A stretch of DNA of 64,000 bases, from positions 68,401,897 through 68,465,896 of the forward strand of contig CP136063.1 of NCBI GenBank assembly GCA_032622095.1, read 5' to 3'. A model generated the notes under the pieces. It searched no databases. It was not told the origin of the DNA and was given only the letters and a program-made list of their open reading frames with translations. Positions 1 through 12,650 of this stretch are shown here, piece after piece (the first letter of the stretch is position 1; each line of letters begins with the position of its first letter). The translations under genes and the position numbers were made by a program. The stretch is from Siphonodentalium dalli. Lineage: Eukaryota; Mollusca; Scaphopoda; Gadilida; Siphonodentaliidae.

Positions 1-1327
1 TAAGACCCTACAACATATAAATCACAGAGATAGCAAATTATAAATCGGAACATAATCAGTAGTTATGGAAACTATTGTGATAATAAAGAATTAATATTAA
101 GAAGTGCTCCAACGTGGATTCGAAATATAACCACAAAACCACCCCACAGCACTAATTAAAATATAAATATATTAAAATATAAATCTCAACAGCAAGATTG
201 AGCCCTTTTAAGACCAATCAAAATGACACAAAAAGTTTCCATGTAGGTCACACTTGTAATACTGTGAATACAATGATATAAAGTTGATTCCAACAATTTA
301 AATGGAATCTATATCTGTAGCTGTATATAGACTTTCTCATGATTTAAATGAATCAAAGAATCAATTCTATATACTTGTCAATTTAACTGTCAACAGCAAA
401 ACGACTAGACGTTAATACGACAACAAGAAATAAAAACACAACATCTTTGATGACACGCATACAGATAATAGTAAGATAACTCAACGATTCAATACGATTC
501 GGGCCTGGATTCCTATTTAGACATCTGTAGTAGTTTGTGTTGCATATTTATCACAGTTTAGTTAAAAGTTGCAACATTCATTTAAGAGTTAAAGGCAGAT
601 AAGATCGACCGATGTTGACACAAGTAAAACCAATGAGAGCTATGGACGATTCTAAATCGAGGCGGAAGAGACATTGCGAGCAATTTCAAGTTAAAAGATA
701 CCACTCATCGTGCTAAGCTCGATAGCGATCAGTGAATAGTTTTATGAAAAGATAGTCAGAGACGTATAGTGGGCGGACCCATTGTTTGGTTTAGGAATTA
801 GGATTGTTAGCACATTATATTAGAAACATGCACAAAATGTTATTTCCATCAGTGCTACAATAATTCTTGAAAGTTCGGAAATTAAAAACATTTTGAGCAC
901 CAATAGGAAAACGTTTACAGCCTTTGCTGGCATATTTAAACATGCAAATACATGACTCCATTGTTTTGATATCTAACATCTAGACTCCTTGACAAAAATG
1001 AAGTCAATAAATGTTGCTGAATTATCAATGATTCTATTAGGCTGCTTTATGCGTTGAGGTAAGCCAAAAACAATTGGAGGATTTCATACCGTTGGTTAAG
1101 GAGTTGTTTCTTTTGGATAATTCATCAACCCATATATTGCAATCACCAACAATTACTGCCTCTCTCATTGTTAAATCATTTTCTGAGAAGAATGTTTGAG
1201 GGGGAGTCATGTTGGTCAGGTAGACGATACGCTACCCAATTAAAACTGGCCTTGATTTAGGGGGAGAACGTACGTGTAGATTGAGCAGCACTCAAAATCT
1301 GAATGAATATCAGAGCTAGGACTGGAT
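1..1327. other. Non-coding tract upstream of first visible exon
   Basis: AT-rich sequence with no convincing exon. The first visible exon begins one base into a codon, so an upstream exon must exist; I could not find one here with a matching reading frame and donor. It may lie before the window. Confidence 0.5.
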
Positions 1328-1865
1328 CAGTCTCTTTGAAAAGCCAACGAAAATCCTATATCGGAATTACGTCTCTATAGAACTCTCTATTAAAATTATG
1401 TTCTGTGTTGAAGGGATTCCCTCCATTTCATTGGAGTGTGGCGCAGACTGCGCGCGATTTCATTGGTTTATGACATAGCAGATCACGTCGGATATCAGAT
1501 AGTCAATGACATGTTGACAATTTTCCCACGCATTGTCAAACGCAACTATTGTTGGAAAACTGAATACAGGCGATATATCCAAAATTAATTTTACTCATAG
1601 CAATATAGGAGGCATCATCTTCGAGTATTTTATCAGTCAACGACATTCATGACTGATTATTCTTTCGCATCTAGTTGTATTTATAACTATTTCTAAATTC
1701 TACGATTCTCACAAACATTTACTACGCCAGGAATGCACACCATATTTGGAAACGGTTTATTACGTCATGTTGGGAATGAAATGAAATGAATTATTATGGA
1801 CACTTCTAGAGACGTAATTCCGAATTAGGAGAATTAGGATTTTCGTCGGCTTTTCAAAGAGACTG
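1328..1865. mobile_element. Inverted-repeat element (MITE-like)
   Basis: The left arm, about 1328-1380, starts CAGTCTCTTTGAAAAGCC. The right arm, about 1805-1865, is its reverse complement with a few differences and one small insertion. The arms are 50-60 bp and enclose about 425 bp without an ORF. This fits a non-autonomous DNA transposon or foldback element. I saw no clear target duplication. Confidence 0.6.
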
Positions 1866-2157
1866 GGATTGGATGTGATTGACACGTTGATGTACAGGCA
1901 GACGCTTCCATGCACCAGATCTACAACGGCCATTCCTTAGAATTGAATAATTCGGAACTCAAATTTCAGTATTTGCTATAGCGTTGTCCAGTCAAGTTTC
2001 AGTTCATGTTAACATTGATGAGTTATTCGTAGAATTAGTATTCTCGTTAACTGTAGCGTAATTAATTAATCATATCAGATGATGTTTGAGAGTGTGGATA
2101 AACAAACTTGATAGCATCCAAACGCCAAACAAAATTTAATTACATTTATCTTTCCAG

Positions 2158-2418
2158 TTAAAGATTTATTTGCCGAATCTCCTGGTAGTAAAAAGAAGAC
2201 AGATCTTGGCCACATTATGATTAGCTATCAGTGGGGCAATCAGACAATTATTAAAGAAATCAGGGATGACCTGGAAAACAGCGGCTTCCAGGTGTGGATT
2301 GATATTGAGGATATGGAAGGGTCGACACTAGGGGCTATGGCATCAGCAGTGGAGGATGCCCATGTGATTCTCATATGTATGTCACAGAAATACAAGGACA
2401 GTCCTAACTGCAGACAAG
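2158..2418 (+). CDS. TIR-SAM protein, exon with N-terminal half of TIR domain
   Basis: First visible exon of a TIR-SAM protein. The acceptor TTATCTTTCCAG ends at 2157 and the donor AAG|GTAATA begins at 2419. The first two bases complete a codon from an unseen upstream exon, so the true start is missing. It encodes 86 residues: a lysine/serine-rich linker (1-15), then TIR beta-strand A with LGHIMISYQW (16-25), the alpha-A helix, strand B GFQVWIDIEDM (42-52), and strand C VILICMS (69-75) followed by YKDSPNCRQ. Reading through the donor gives only a short tail ending at 2486. TIR domains either scaffold innate-immune signalling or cleave NAD+. The length and motif order match a normal TIR half. 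The next exon supplies the rest in phase. Confidence 0.87.
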
Positions 2419-2685
2419 GTAATATATATGAACAAATGTGTGTAGTGATATCAAAGATGGCACATATATATGAAATAACTTTTTAGTTAAGTTTTTTTTA
2501 TTATCAAAACTCGACTTTATATGTTTGGCGAGGGACTGTTGGCGGGCGGCCCCAAAACCGAAACAACAGCCGTTTATTGGTGAATCCTGACAGTTTTGTG
2601 TATGTGAGTTTATTGTCTAATTCGACAGCTGCACACAGAAAATCAGGCCTGTCCCGACTTTCTAACTACAATTATGCCAGTTGTT

Positions 2686-4497
2686 TATCACTGTTGCTCA
2701 TCTGTTCCCCGAAGATCATTCCTGTCCCGTTTTATGTTCCACTTTGAAGACGTTTTTTACCTTCTCAGCGAATTTTGGACAAAATAGAGGCAACCACACA
2801 CAAACAAAGTGAGCTGGACAATACTTGATCAAAGTCGGATTTGTTATCGTTCGCATTGATGCTCCGTAGATAATACTCAACGATTATGTATGGAAATGAT
2901 TTGGTTGCACGTTCTTAGTCAAATCAAAAATGACACTGATCACTAACAAATCTCACATTTTTCTTCAGTGACAATTCATGACATGTGTTGTTTCAAGAGT
3001 TATATCTATGGTCAGTAGAGAGTACATTTCGCCCGACCACATGGGTTCCACTTCTTAGTTAACAAATGCTCCCCTTCTTAGCTCCATAAATTTAGCACGT
3101 TCCACTTCTTATCGGTTATAAATGTTCCACTTCCGAGACAGAAATCGAAATGATGGTTTTAGTGATTGTGAGTAATTTATAAATTTAACAGTGACAAAAT
3201 GTTAACAAATATTGGGCAATTGGCCGATATATATCACTCAACTTTCTTCATGATAATATTCCCACTCATATAGACACTCAACATCATATGTATCTTGTGA
3301 ATATTCATAATTTAGTATGTATAATTTCCACAAATATATATCGGTAATATTAGTTCACAATTCAGAATTACTGATGTTATTACATGTACTGCCGGGTGAA
3401 GCACTAGTCGCCAAAGACAGCATATCTCCATGCTATTGAAGTACATCCTACCGAGGAAATAATATTGCTGACCAAAGTATGTGCATCAATTTAAGTGAAG
3501 GCATCGGAGATTGCCCACAAACCATCTGCATATGATTTGAATGAAAACATGTCAGCTATAGAATCGGCGAACGACGATATTGACAGTCCCAGTGCAAAGA
3601 ATGTGCGTGAAAACACACCGATGAAAGATTTACACTGCAAGAAGGCCTTATTAAAAGTGACACAATCGAGGCTATATGGACGTCGGTATCGACATACAAA
3701 ATTCGCCATGGGAAACAAAACACGTGATAACGGAGATGCGTTATTATATTCCGCAAGTGGTTGGTGAACTCCATGAAGCAGGAATATTGGATGACTTGTT
3801 GATGTTCCTTAGACAGTTATTGTTGGGAACAACATCGCTTGTCTGACAGAAAACAAATAGGCCTGAATAATTTTAATTTATATACAAAATTCGGGTTTGT
3901 ACCGTCCAATATGCTCCGTTTTCTCTCTAATCAAGCTCATGTGTGTATAATAATGGGTTGTCGAAGTAGGAGGGAATAGGACCTGAATCCGATGCGTTTT
4001 AAGCTCTCAGACTTCCATTAATCATCAAAGAAGTGGAACAGCAAAGAAGTGATCACGGAACAAAAATCGTCTAAGAAGTGGGACATTTTCGGGTGAAATT
4101 GACCTGCATTTTTCAGATGGCAGCGGTTATACGAACGTACTTATTTGCTGCATGTATAACCAATAGTATATAGTTATTATAAATCTGAAGATTCCATTAC
4201 GATATGTCAGCTCAACATTTCTCCATTGCATTAACACACGAATTAGATGAAATGCAACTTGAGCGCAAATAAGAGTTAAATAACAGTTCGACATGAGCTG
4301 TATTCATTTATCACCCTCAAAATGACCAAAATACATGTTTACAAACTCGCCTGCCAGGAATTTTGTCTCGGTTTTCCACCTTTTCAACTTCCAAAAATAT
4401 TTCAAAATCAGAATCGAAGTGGGACACGATCAAAATCGAAGTGGAACATAAAACGGGACAGGAATGATCTTTGGGGAACAGATGAGCAACAGTGTTT
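2686..4497. mobile_element. 1.8-kb inverted-repeat element with TTCCACTTCTT motifs
   Basis: The terminal arms 2686-2745 and 4437-4497 are near-perfect reverse complements of about 60 bp, containing GATCATTCCTGTCCCGTTTT. Inside, the motif TTCCACTTCTT recurs at 3050-3125 and in reverse orientation at 4025-4095, giving a second, looser inverted layer. The central part holds a 90-codon ORF (3495-3767) that I do not recognise. Likely a non-autonomous DNA element; no transposase was seen. Confidence 0.6.
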
Positions 4498-4511
4498 ATA
4501 GCCATTTCATT

Positions 4512-6250
4512 AGCAGCGAGAATTCCGTTACTTATTCCTTATTCAAATAATGTGGGGAAATGTGGCAAATGACCATGGCAACGTCTTTATTAAGATGAGA
4601 CGAAATTTCCTGTGAACAAAAATCCGGGTCAAAAGTAAAAAAAAATGCCTCGAAAATAGGCAAAGTCCGAAAATAAACGGAAATTGGCCGGAACAAGTCC
4701 TGGGTCATTAATGGCCACAAAATTTTGGGCCAATTTGTTTTGGGCCGAGTCCGAAAAAGGGGGCCGAATTTCAGTTTTCGCTCTGCTCGGTCGGTACAAT
4801 TTCGGAAAATGTGACAAACTGTTCCATATTTAAAATTGGCCACCTGGGCCGAACGTTTTGAGCCGAAATGTTTTTTTTCGTACGAATCCGAAAAAGTGGG
4901 TCAAATAGAAATTCCTGCTCTGTTCGGTCGTGAAAATTTCGGCAAATGTGGCAAACTGTCCCATATTCAAAAATGGCCATCTGGGCCGAACGTTTTGGGC
5001 CGAGTCAGAAAAAGTGGGTCAGTCAGGAAATTTTTCGGAAATGTGGCAAATGACCATGGAAACGTCTTTAGTAAGATGAGACGAAATTTCCTGTGAAAAA
5101 AAATCCGGGTCAAAAATGTCTAGAAAATAGGCAAAGTCCGAAAATAAACGGAAATTGGCCGGAAAATGTTTGGGCCGAGTCCGAAAAAGTGGGCCGAGGG
5201 GCTGAATATGGGGTACCCGGTATGGACCATTTTCGAGAACACTGAGGATTTCGGTCAATTTGACGGCATGGGTGAGTGGCCTGTCTCAAATACCCCACTA
5301 GAAACACATCTACCTCACCTTCATCCCCAGAAGGTACCACCCCGAGGGGGTGAAAAAGCATTTTCGAGAACGGTAAGGATTTCGGCCAGATTGACGGCAT
5401 GGATGGATGGCCCGCTCTAAATACCCCCTAGAAACATTTAGAGTCCAAAACGACACATATGGTGTCGGTTTATTATTTAGTTTTTCTAAAACCGCCATTT
5501 TGTTTTCAATAAAAAATTCTTCGATTTTTTTTAAATAACAAAACTGTGGTTTCAGATGTTTAATTTGTTCACACTTTTTCGTCAAACACAAGCTTTTTAT
5601 GCGTTGACTTTCGCTTTTAATTCTCAACACTTTGATATCCGTACACGTACCGGTACACGTAATCCATTTTAATATATAAAGTCCCGCTCACTGGTAAAAA
5701 TACTTTATCCACATAAATATTGTCTGTTATCCGAGATCGACTTCCGAAGTGAAAATCAGCACTCGCCCTTACGTTAACTAGCTGAAACAGACTCATGTAT
5801 ATGATTCGTGCAAATTTGATCTTTTAACCAGTTTGATTTAAAACAAATTATTTAAATTAAATATATTATTTTTTTTTAGATTGAACTTTGATCTGCCGTT
5901 GAACAAAAACAAATAATAATTTGTTTTTTTAAATTAAAAAAATTGAAATTTAGAAAAAATATATTTTCTTTTTATATTTTAAATTGAATCTTTTAAAATT
6001 TGTTCGAATTTGATTAAAAAAATATTTAATTTAATTTAAAATTTCTTTTTATATTTTTAGATTGACCCAAATTCGACCCACTTTTTCGGACTCGACTCAA
6101 ATTTTTGGCCGAGGTGGCGTTTTATGTTTGAACTTTTGACCCGGATTTTTTTTCACAGGAAATTTCGTCCCACCTTACTAAAGACGTTGCCATGGTCATT
6201 TACCACATTTTCCCAAACTTTTTGAATAAGTAACGGAATTCACGCTGCTC
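4512..6250. mobile_element. 1.7-kb inverted-repeat element overlapping the first 2.1-kb unit
   Basis: The left arm, about 4512-4640, contains ATGACCATGGCAACGTCTTT and GACGAAATTTCCTGTG. It returns as its reverse complement at about 6125-6250. The left half also carries direct repeats: the arm core recurs at 5035-5115, and GGGCCGAGTCCGAAAAAGTGGG modules recur between 4640 and 5200. The right arm was copied along with each 2.1-kb tandem unit; the left arm was not. Confidence 0.6.
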
Positions 6251-7328
6251 ATTTCATTGGTATGTTAGCGCAATAACTTGAACAGACGTTAACCAATTTC
6301 ATTAATATTTGATATATGGATCGTTCAACGGTTCACAGCAATATCTTGTTTGAGTTCGAAAACCAGGTTTGTCCGATTTTATTTACCGGAACTACGCCCA
6401 ACAGTTCGTCCATTTTTAGCAATTTTAGGAAATTGTGTGTCCGTTAGAGAGAATTTGAACTAACGCCAATCGATTACTTTCATATTGTATATGCGGACCC
6501 TTCACAACAATATCTCGATCGAGTTAGAAACTCAGGATTGCCAGATGTTTTTACATGAGTTACGGCCCCTAGTTAGAACTACACAATTTCCAGCAATTGT
6601 TGGCCAACCTGTGAGGCGGTGTAGTCTGGCTGTCGGGGCTGAACATATAAAGTCTACCAGGACAAATTCTTAACAAGCTAAATTTGGTATCATTGGAAAG
6701 AGGAGATCTTCGTGTATAACATATCCAAAATCCGCTAAAACCGCGTTGGGGAAAATGTTCTACAGCGCCCTGAATAGGGGTGGCGTCTGACGTAAATTAT
6801 GAAGGTAAGTAAACGGTATGTTGTAGGATTTACGCAGTTATACAAGAATGTGCGAAGTAATAGCACGGGAATGAATATAGTGAGACGGGTAGAAAATAAT
6901 ACCATCGCGGCCATGAAATGGCTGTCAAAATGGCCGCAACTCCAAGAAATGCCACAACGAAAGCAACGTATTGGTTAACCATATGGGAGTGAAAATACGT
7001 ATTATTAATGTTCTTTAGTATCTTTAAAGGTGCACATATCATTAAAACAGATCCATCTGAAGGATTTATTGGTCACTGCAACGCAAGTTAAACCCAACTT
7101 TCCGGCCGAGATATAATAATTTTGGTCATGCAACACACACAGTAATGTTTCGCCACGCAGTGCATGATAGCTACATTTGGCATTGTGATTAATTATTGAA
7201 TGTAACATATAAACTGAAGTGCACATCCTAATTAATTTGGCATTAATTGTAGCACCTACTGCAGAAATTAAACAATTTCCGATACTAAAAACCATATCGG
7301 GCAATATCTTTATTAAAGAATTTTCCAC
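5228..7328. repeat. Tandem 2.1-kb duplication, unit 1
   Basis: Unit 1 is about 2,101 bp and starts ATTTTCGAGAACACTGAGG. It is nearly identical to units 2 and 3 apart from small indels, one being an 18-bp segment missing near 5575. The unit opens with an internal duplication of about 130 bp (5228 and 5362 onward), then has a very AT-rich part (5820-6060), the right arm of the inverted repeat, and two satellite-like monomers (6270-6600). Several ORFs of 60-112 codons recur in each copy but none resembles a protein I know. Confidence 0.85.
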
Positions 7329-9448
7329 CATTTTCGAGAACACTGAGGATTTCGGTCAATTTGACGGCATGGGTGGGTGGCCTGTCTCAAATACTCCACT
7401 AGAAACACATCTACCTCACCTTCATCCCCAGAAGGTACCACCCCGAGGGGGTGAAAAAGCATTTTCGAGAACGGTAATGATTTCGGCCAGATTGACGGCA
7501 TGGATGGATGGCCCGCGCTAAATACCCCCTAGAAACATTTAGAGTCCAAAACGACACATATTGTGTCGGTTTATTATTTAGTTTTTCTAAAACCGCCATT
7601 TTGTTTTCAATCAAAAATTCTTCGATTTTTTTAAAATAACAAAACTGTGGTTTCAGATGTTTAATTTGTTCACACTTTTCCGCTTGGTCGACTTTTTCGT
7701 CAAACACAAGCTTTTTATGCGTTGACTTTCGCTTTTAATTCTCAACACTTTGATATCCGTACACGTACCGGTACACGTAATCCATTTTAATATATAAAGT
7801 CCCGCTCACTGGTAAAAATACTTTATCCACATAAATATTGTCTGTTATCCGAGATCGACTTCCGAAGTGAACACATCAGCACTCGCCCTTACGTTAACTA
7901 GCTGAAACAGACTCATGTATATGATTCGTGCAAATTTGATCTTTTAACCAGTTTGATTTAAAACAAATTATTTAAATTAAATATATTTTTTTTTTTAGAT
8001 TGAACTTTGATCTGCTGTTGGAACAAAAACAAATAATAATTTGTTTTTTTAAATTAAAAAAATTGAAATTTAGAAAAAATATATTTTCTTTTTATATTTT
8101 AAATTGAATCTTTTAAAATTTGTTCGAATTTGATTAAAAAAATATTTAATTTAATTTAAAATTTCTTTTTATATTTTTAGATTGACCCAAATTCGACCCA
8201 CTTTTTCGGACTCGACTCAAATTTTTGGCCGAGGTGGCCATTTATGTTTGAACTTTTGACCCGGATTTTTTTTCACAGGAAATTTCGTCCCACCTTACTA
8301 AAGACGTTGCCATGGTCATTTACCACATTTTCCCAAACTTTTTGAATAAGTAACGGAATTCACGCTGCTCATTTCATTGGTATGTTAGCGCAATAACTTG
8401 AACAGACGTTAACCAATTTCATTAATATTTGATATATGGATCGTTCAACGGTTCACAGCAATATCTTGTTTGAGTTCGAAAACCAGGTTTGTCCGATTTT
8501 ATTTACCGGAACTACGCCCAACAGTTCGTCCATTTTTAGCAATTTTAGGAAATTGTGTGTCCGTTAGAGAGAATTTGAACTAACGCCAATAGATTACTTT
8601 CATATTGTATATGCGGACCCTTCACAACAATATCTCGATCGAGTTAGAAACTCAGGATTGCCAGATGTTTTTACATGAGTTACGGCCCCTAGTTAGAACT
8701 ACACAATTTCCAGCAATTGTTGGCCAACCTGTGAGGCGGTGTAGTCTGGCTGTCGGGGCTGAACATATAAAGTCTACCAGGACAAATTCTTAACAAGCTA
8801 AATTTGGTATCATTGGAAAGAGGAGATCTTCGTGTATAACATATCCAAAATCCGCTAAAACCGCGTTGGGGAAAATGTTCTACAGCGCCCTGAATAGGGG
8901 TGGCGTCTGACGTAAATTATGAAGGTAAGTAAACGGTATGTTGTAGGATTTACGCAGTTATACAAGAATGTGCGAAGTAATAGCACGGGAATGAATATAG
9001 TGAGACGGGTAGAAAATAATACCATCGCGGCCATGAAATGGCTGTCAAAATGGCCGCAACTCCAAGAAATGCCACAACGAAAGCAACGTATTGGTTAACC
9101 ATATGGGAGTGAAAATACGTATTATTAATGTTCTTTAGTATCTTTAAAGGTGCACATATCATTAAAACAGATCCATCTGAAGGATTTATTGGTCACTGCA
9201 ACGCAAGTTAAACCCAACTTTCCGGCCGAGATATAATAATTTTGGTCATGCAACACACACAGTAATGTTTCGCCACGCAGTGCATGATAGCTACATTTGG
9301 CATTGTGATTAATTATTGAATGTAACATATAAACTGAAGTGCACATCCTAATTAATTTGGCATTAATTGTAGCACCTACTGCAGAAATTAAACAATTTCC
9401 GATACTAAAAACCATATCGGGCAATATCTTTATTAAAGAATTTTCCAC
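7329..9448. repeat. Tandem 2.1-kb duplication, unit 2
   Basis: A 2,120-bp copy directly abutting unit 1. Compared with unit 3 it lacks the SINE and shows only scattered substitutions. The high similarity indicates a recent duplication. Confidence 0.88.
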
Positions 9449-10990
9449 CATTTTCGAGAACACTGAGGATTTGGGTCAATTTGACGGCATGGGTGGGTGG
9501 CCTGTCTCAAATACTCCACTAGAAACACATCTACCTCACCTTCATCCCCAGAAGGTACCACCCCGAGGGGGTGAAAAAGCATTTTCGAGAACGGTAATGA
9601 TTTCGGCCAGATTGACGGCATGGATGGATGGCCCGCGCTAAATACCCCCTAGAAACATTTAGAGTCCAAAACGACACATATTGTGTCGGTTTATTATTTA
9701 GTTTTTCTAAAACCGCCATTTTGTTTTCAATCAAAAATTCTTCGATTTTTTTAAAATAACAAAACTGTGGTTTCAGATGTTTAATTTGTTCACACTTTTC
9801 CGCTTGGTCGACTTTTTCGTCAAACACAAGCTTTTTATGCGTTGACTTTCGCTTTTAATTCTCAACACTTTGATATCCGTACACGTACCGGTACACGTAA
9901 TCCATTTTAATATATAAAGTCCCGCTCACTGGTAAAAATACTTTATCCACATAAATATTGTCTGTTATCCGAGATCGACTTCCGAAGTGAACACATCAGC
10001 ACTCGCCCTTACGTTAACTAGCTGAAACAGACTCATGTATATGATTCGTGCAAATTTGATCTTTTAACCAGTTTGATTTAAAACAAATTATTTAAATTAA
10101 ATATATTTTTTTTTTTTAGATTGAACTTTGATCTGCTGTTGGAACAAAAACAAATAATAATTTGTTTTTTTAAATTAAAAAAATTGAAATTTAGAAAAAA
10201 TATATTTTCTTTTTATATTTTAAATTGAATCTTTTAAAATTTGTTCGAATTTGATTAAAAAAATATTTAATTTAATTTAAAATTTCTTTTTATATTTTTA
10301 GATTGACCCAAATTCGACCCACTTTTTCGGACTCGACTCAAATTTTTGGCCGAGGTGGCCATTTATGTTTGAACTTTTGACCCGGATTTTTTTCACAGGA
10401 AATTTCGTCCCACCTTACTAAAGACGTTGCCATGGTCATTTACCACATTTTCCCAAATTTTTTGAATAAGTAACGGAATTCACGCTGCTCATTTCATTGG
10501 TATGTTAGCGCAATAACTTGAACAGACGTTAACCAATTTCATTAATATTTGATATATGGATCGTTCAACGGTTCACAGCAATATCTTGTTTGAGTTCGAA
10601 AACCAGGTTTGTCCGATTTTATTTACCGGAACTACGCCCAACAGTTCGTCCATTTTTAGCAATTTTAGGAAATTGTGTGTCCGTTAGAGAGAATTTGAAC
10701 TAACGCCAATAGATTACTTTCATATTGTATATGCGGACCCTTCACAACAATATCTCGATCGAGTTCGAAACTCAGGATTGCCAGATGTTTTTACATGAGT
10801 TACGGCCCCTAGTTAGAACTACACAGTTACTTGCCGATGGCCGATGGCCGGTGGTTTGCCGCACATGGTCGACGAGTTTATCAGCCATTGAAATCACTGT
10901 TAGATTAGCCGTAAGTGTGCGGATTTCCTCCACCATTAAAACTGGCAATGTCGTGATATGGCCTTAGTGGCTAAAGCGACATAAAACCCT

Positions 10991-11022
<32 letters not shown>

Positions 11023-11775
11023 GAACTACACAATTTCCAGCAATTGTTGGCCAACCTGTGAGGCGGTGTAGTCTGGCTGTCGGGGCTGAACATATAAAGT
11101 CTACCAGGACAAATTCTTAACAAGCTAAATTTGGTATCATTGGAAAGAGGAGATCTTCGTGTATAACATATCCAAAATCCGCTAAAACCGCTTTGGGGAA
11201 AATGTTCTACAGCGCCCTGAATAGGGGTGGCGTCTGACGTAAATTATGAAGGTAAGTAAACGGTATGTTGTAGGATTTACGCAGTTATACAAGAATGTGC
11301 GAAGTAATAGCACGGGAATGAATATAGTGAGACGGGTAGAAAATAATACCATCGCGGCCATGAAATGGCTGTCAAAATGGCCGCAACTCTAAGAAATGCC
11401 ACAACGAAAGCAACGTATTGGTTAACCATATGGGAGTGAAAATACGTATTATTAATGTTCTTTAGTATCTTTAAAGGTGCACATATCATTAAAACAGATC
11501 CATCTGAAGGATTTATTGGTCACTGCAACGCAAGTTAAACCCAACTTTCCGGCCGAAATATAATAATTTTGGTCATGCAACACACACAGTAATGTTTCGC
11601 CACGCAGTGCATGATAACTACATTTGGCATTGTGATTAATTATTGAATGTAACATATAAACTGAAGTGCACATCCTAATTAATTTGGCATTAATTGTAGC
11701 ACCTACTGCAGAAATTAAACAATTTACGATACTAAAAACCATTTTGGGCAACATCTTTATTAAAGAATTTTCCAC
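9449..11775. repeat. Tandem 2.1-kb duplication, unit 3, with SINE insertion
   Basis: This copy is 2,327 bp. Subtracting the 195-bp SINE and its 12-bp duplicated target leaves about 2,120 bp, the same as unit 2. Similarity to the unit ends at about 11775, where the sequence changes to GCGGATTTTAGCGG. Confidence 0.86.
10826..11020 (+). mobile_element. tRNA-type SINE (5'-truncated?) with (ATCA)n tail
   Basis: A 195-bp insertion flanked by the 12-bp target duplication TAGAACTACACA (10814-10825 and 11021-11032). The body has a TTTCCTCCACCATTAAAACTGG core and AAGCGACATAAAACC before an (ATCA)n tail. This matches the 3' body of SINEs common in molluscs and other lophotrochozoans. I saw no convincing pol III A/B boxes at the 5' end, so it may be 5'-truncated. 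It is absent from units 1 and 2, so it inserted after the tandem duplication or was lost from the other copies. Confidence 0.85.
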
Positions 11776-12650
11776 AAAGCGGATTTTAGCGGATTTTGGA
11801 TATTTTGTTCTCCAGATTCTACCTGACCATATGACAACAACGATAGTTTGTTAATACTTGTTTCTAGGTCCAATGCTTCAACGACGAGACTAGTACTATA
11901 CTTCATCTCTATGCTGAGCCATTATATTCAGCATATATAGTCCCATCAAGTATTTTTGTTTTATTTTCGACAGAAACGGTAGGTGCAATCATATGTCTGT
12001 ACTGTAGCCAAGATGCCAAACAGAGTTCAGTCCCCTCGCTACGCTATGTCTGAACGCTGCCAGCATGTGTATTTTCTGAATTAAATATAACATTTTTATT
12101 GAAGTGTTTTGTCAGTTAAAATTAATTATGGCTTGATCTAGACAGTTTGCAAATGAATATGGACCGTTCAGTTTCTCAGAATAATGCAGAATGAATTATA
12201 ACCTACACAAGACTAAAATAAATAAATGTGACATTTCTTCACATTACGTGTAGGTGTGGGCAGTGGTAAGTCATGCGTAGGGGACTGAACTCTGCATGGA
12301 GCTTGTACTGTAGCTTATTCGTACAATTTACCACTGAGTTATGCCCCTTGTAATTTTTACACTGATTGACCTCTTTCAACACATTTTCAAGCTGAAAAAT
12401 AATTTAAATAGAAAACAAGTTATCTTATCAATTTTCAAAAGCTATTTTCCTGTAACCAAACACAAGGAGTTGGCCTTCGTTGAATGTGAAAATTATGTTA
12501 CGTATCCAAATTTTTTCCCAGTTTTGTTAAATAATTAAACCTTTGAACCAATAATGTCACAATTAGCACAGGCTACGTTGGCAGTTATGCATCACACAGA
12601 TAACTAATGTAAAAAATACCTCGACCAGAGCCACCTTCGGTGCGCAACAC
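11776..12650. other. Unannotated intronic sequence
   Basis: AT-rich DNA. CAGAGTTCAGTCCCCT near 12010 returns in reverse orientation near 12280, suggesting a worn foldback element. A 65-codon ORF at 12341-12538 has no recognisable feature. Confidence 0.4.

Noticed and set aside
6830-11854. ORFs of 62-112 codons repeated at 2,120-bp spacing (for example 7005-7343 minus)
   Set aside because: Their apparent conservation is explained by the recent tandem duplication. No domain is recognisable, and the few differences between copies include amino-acid changes.
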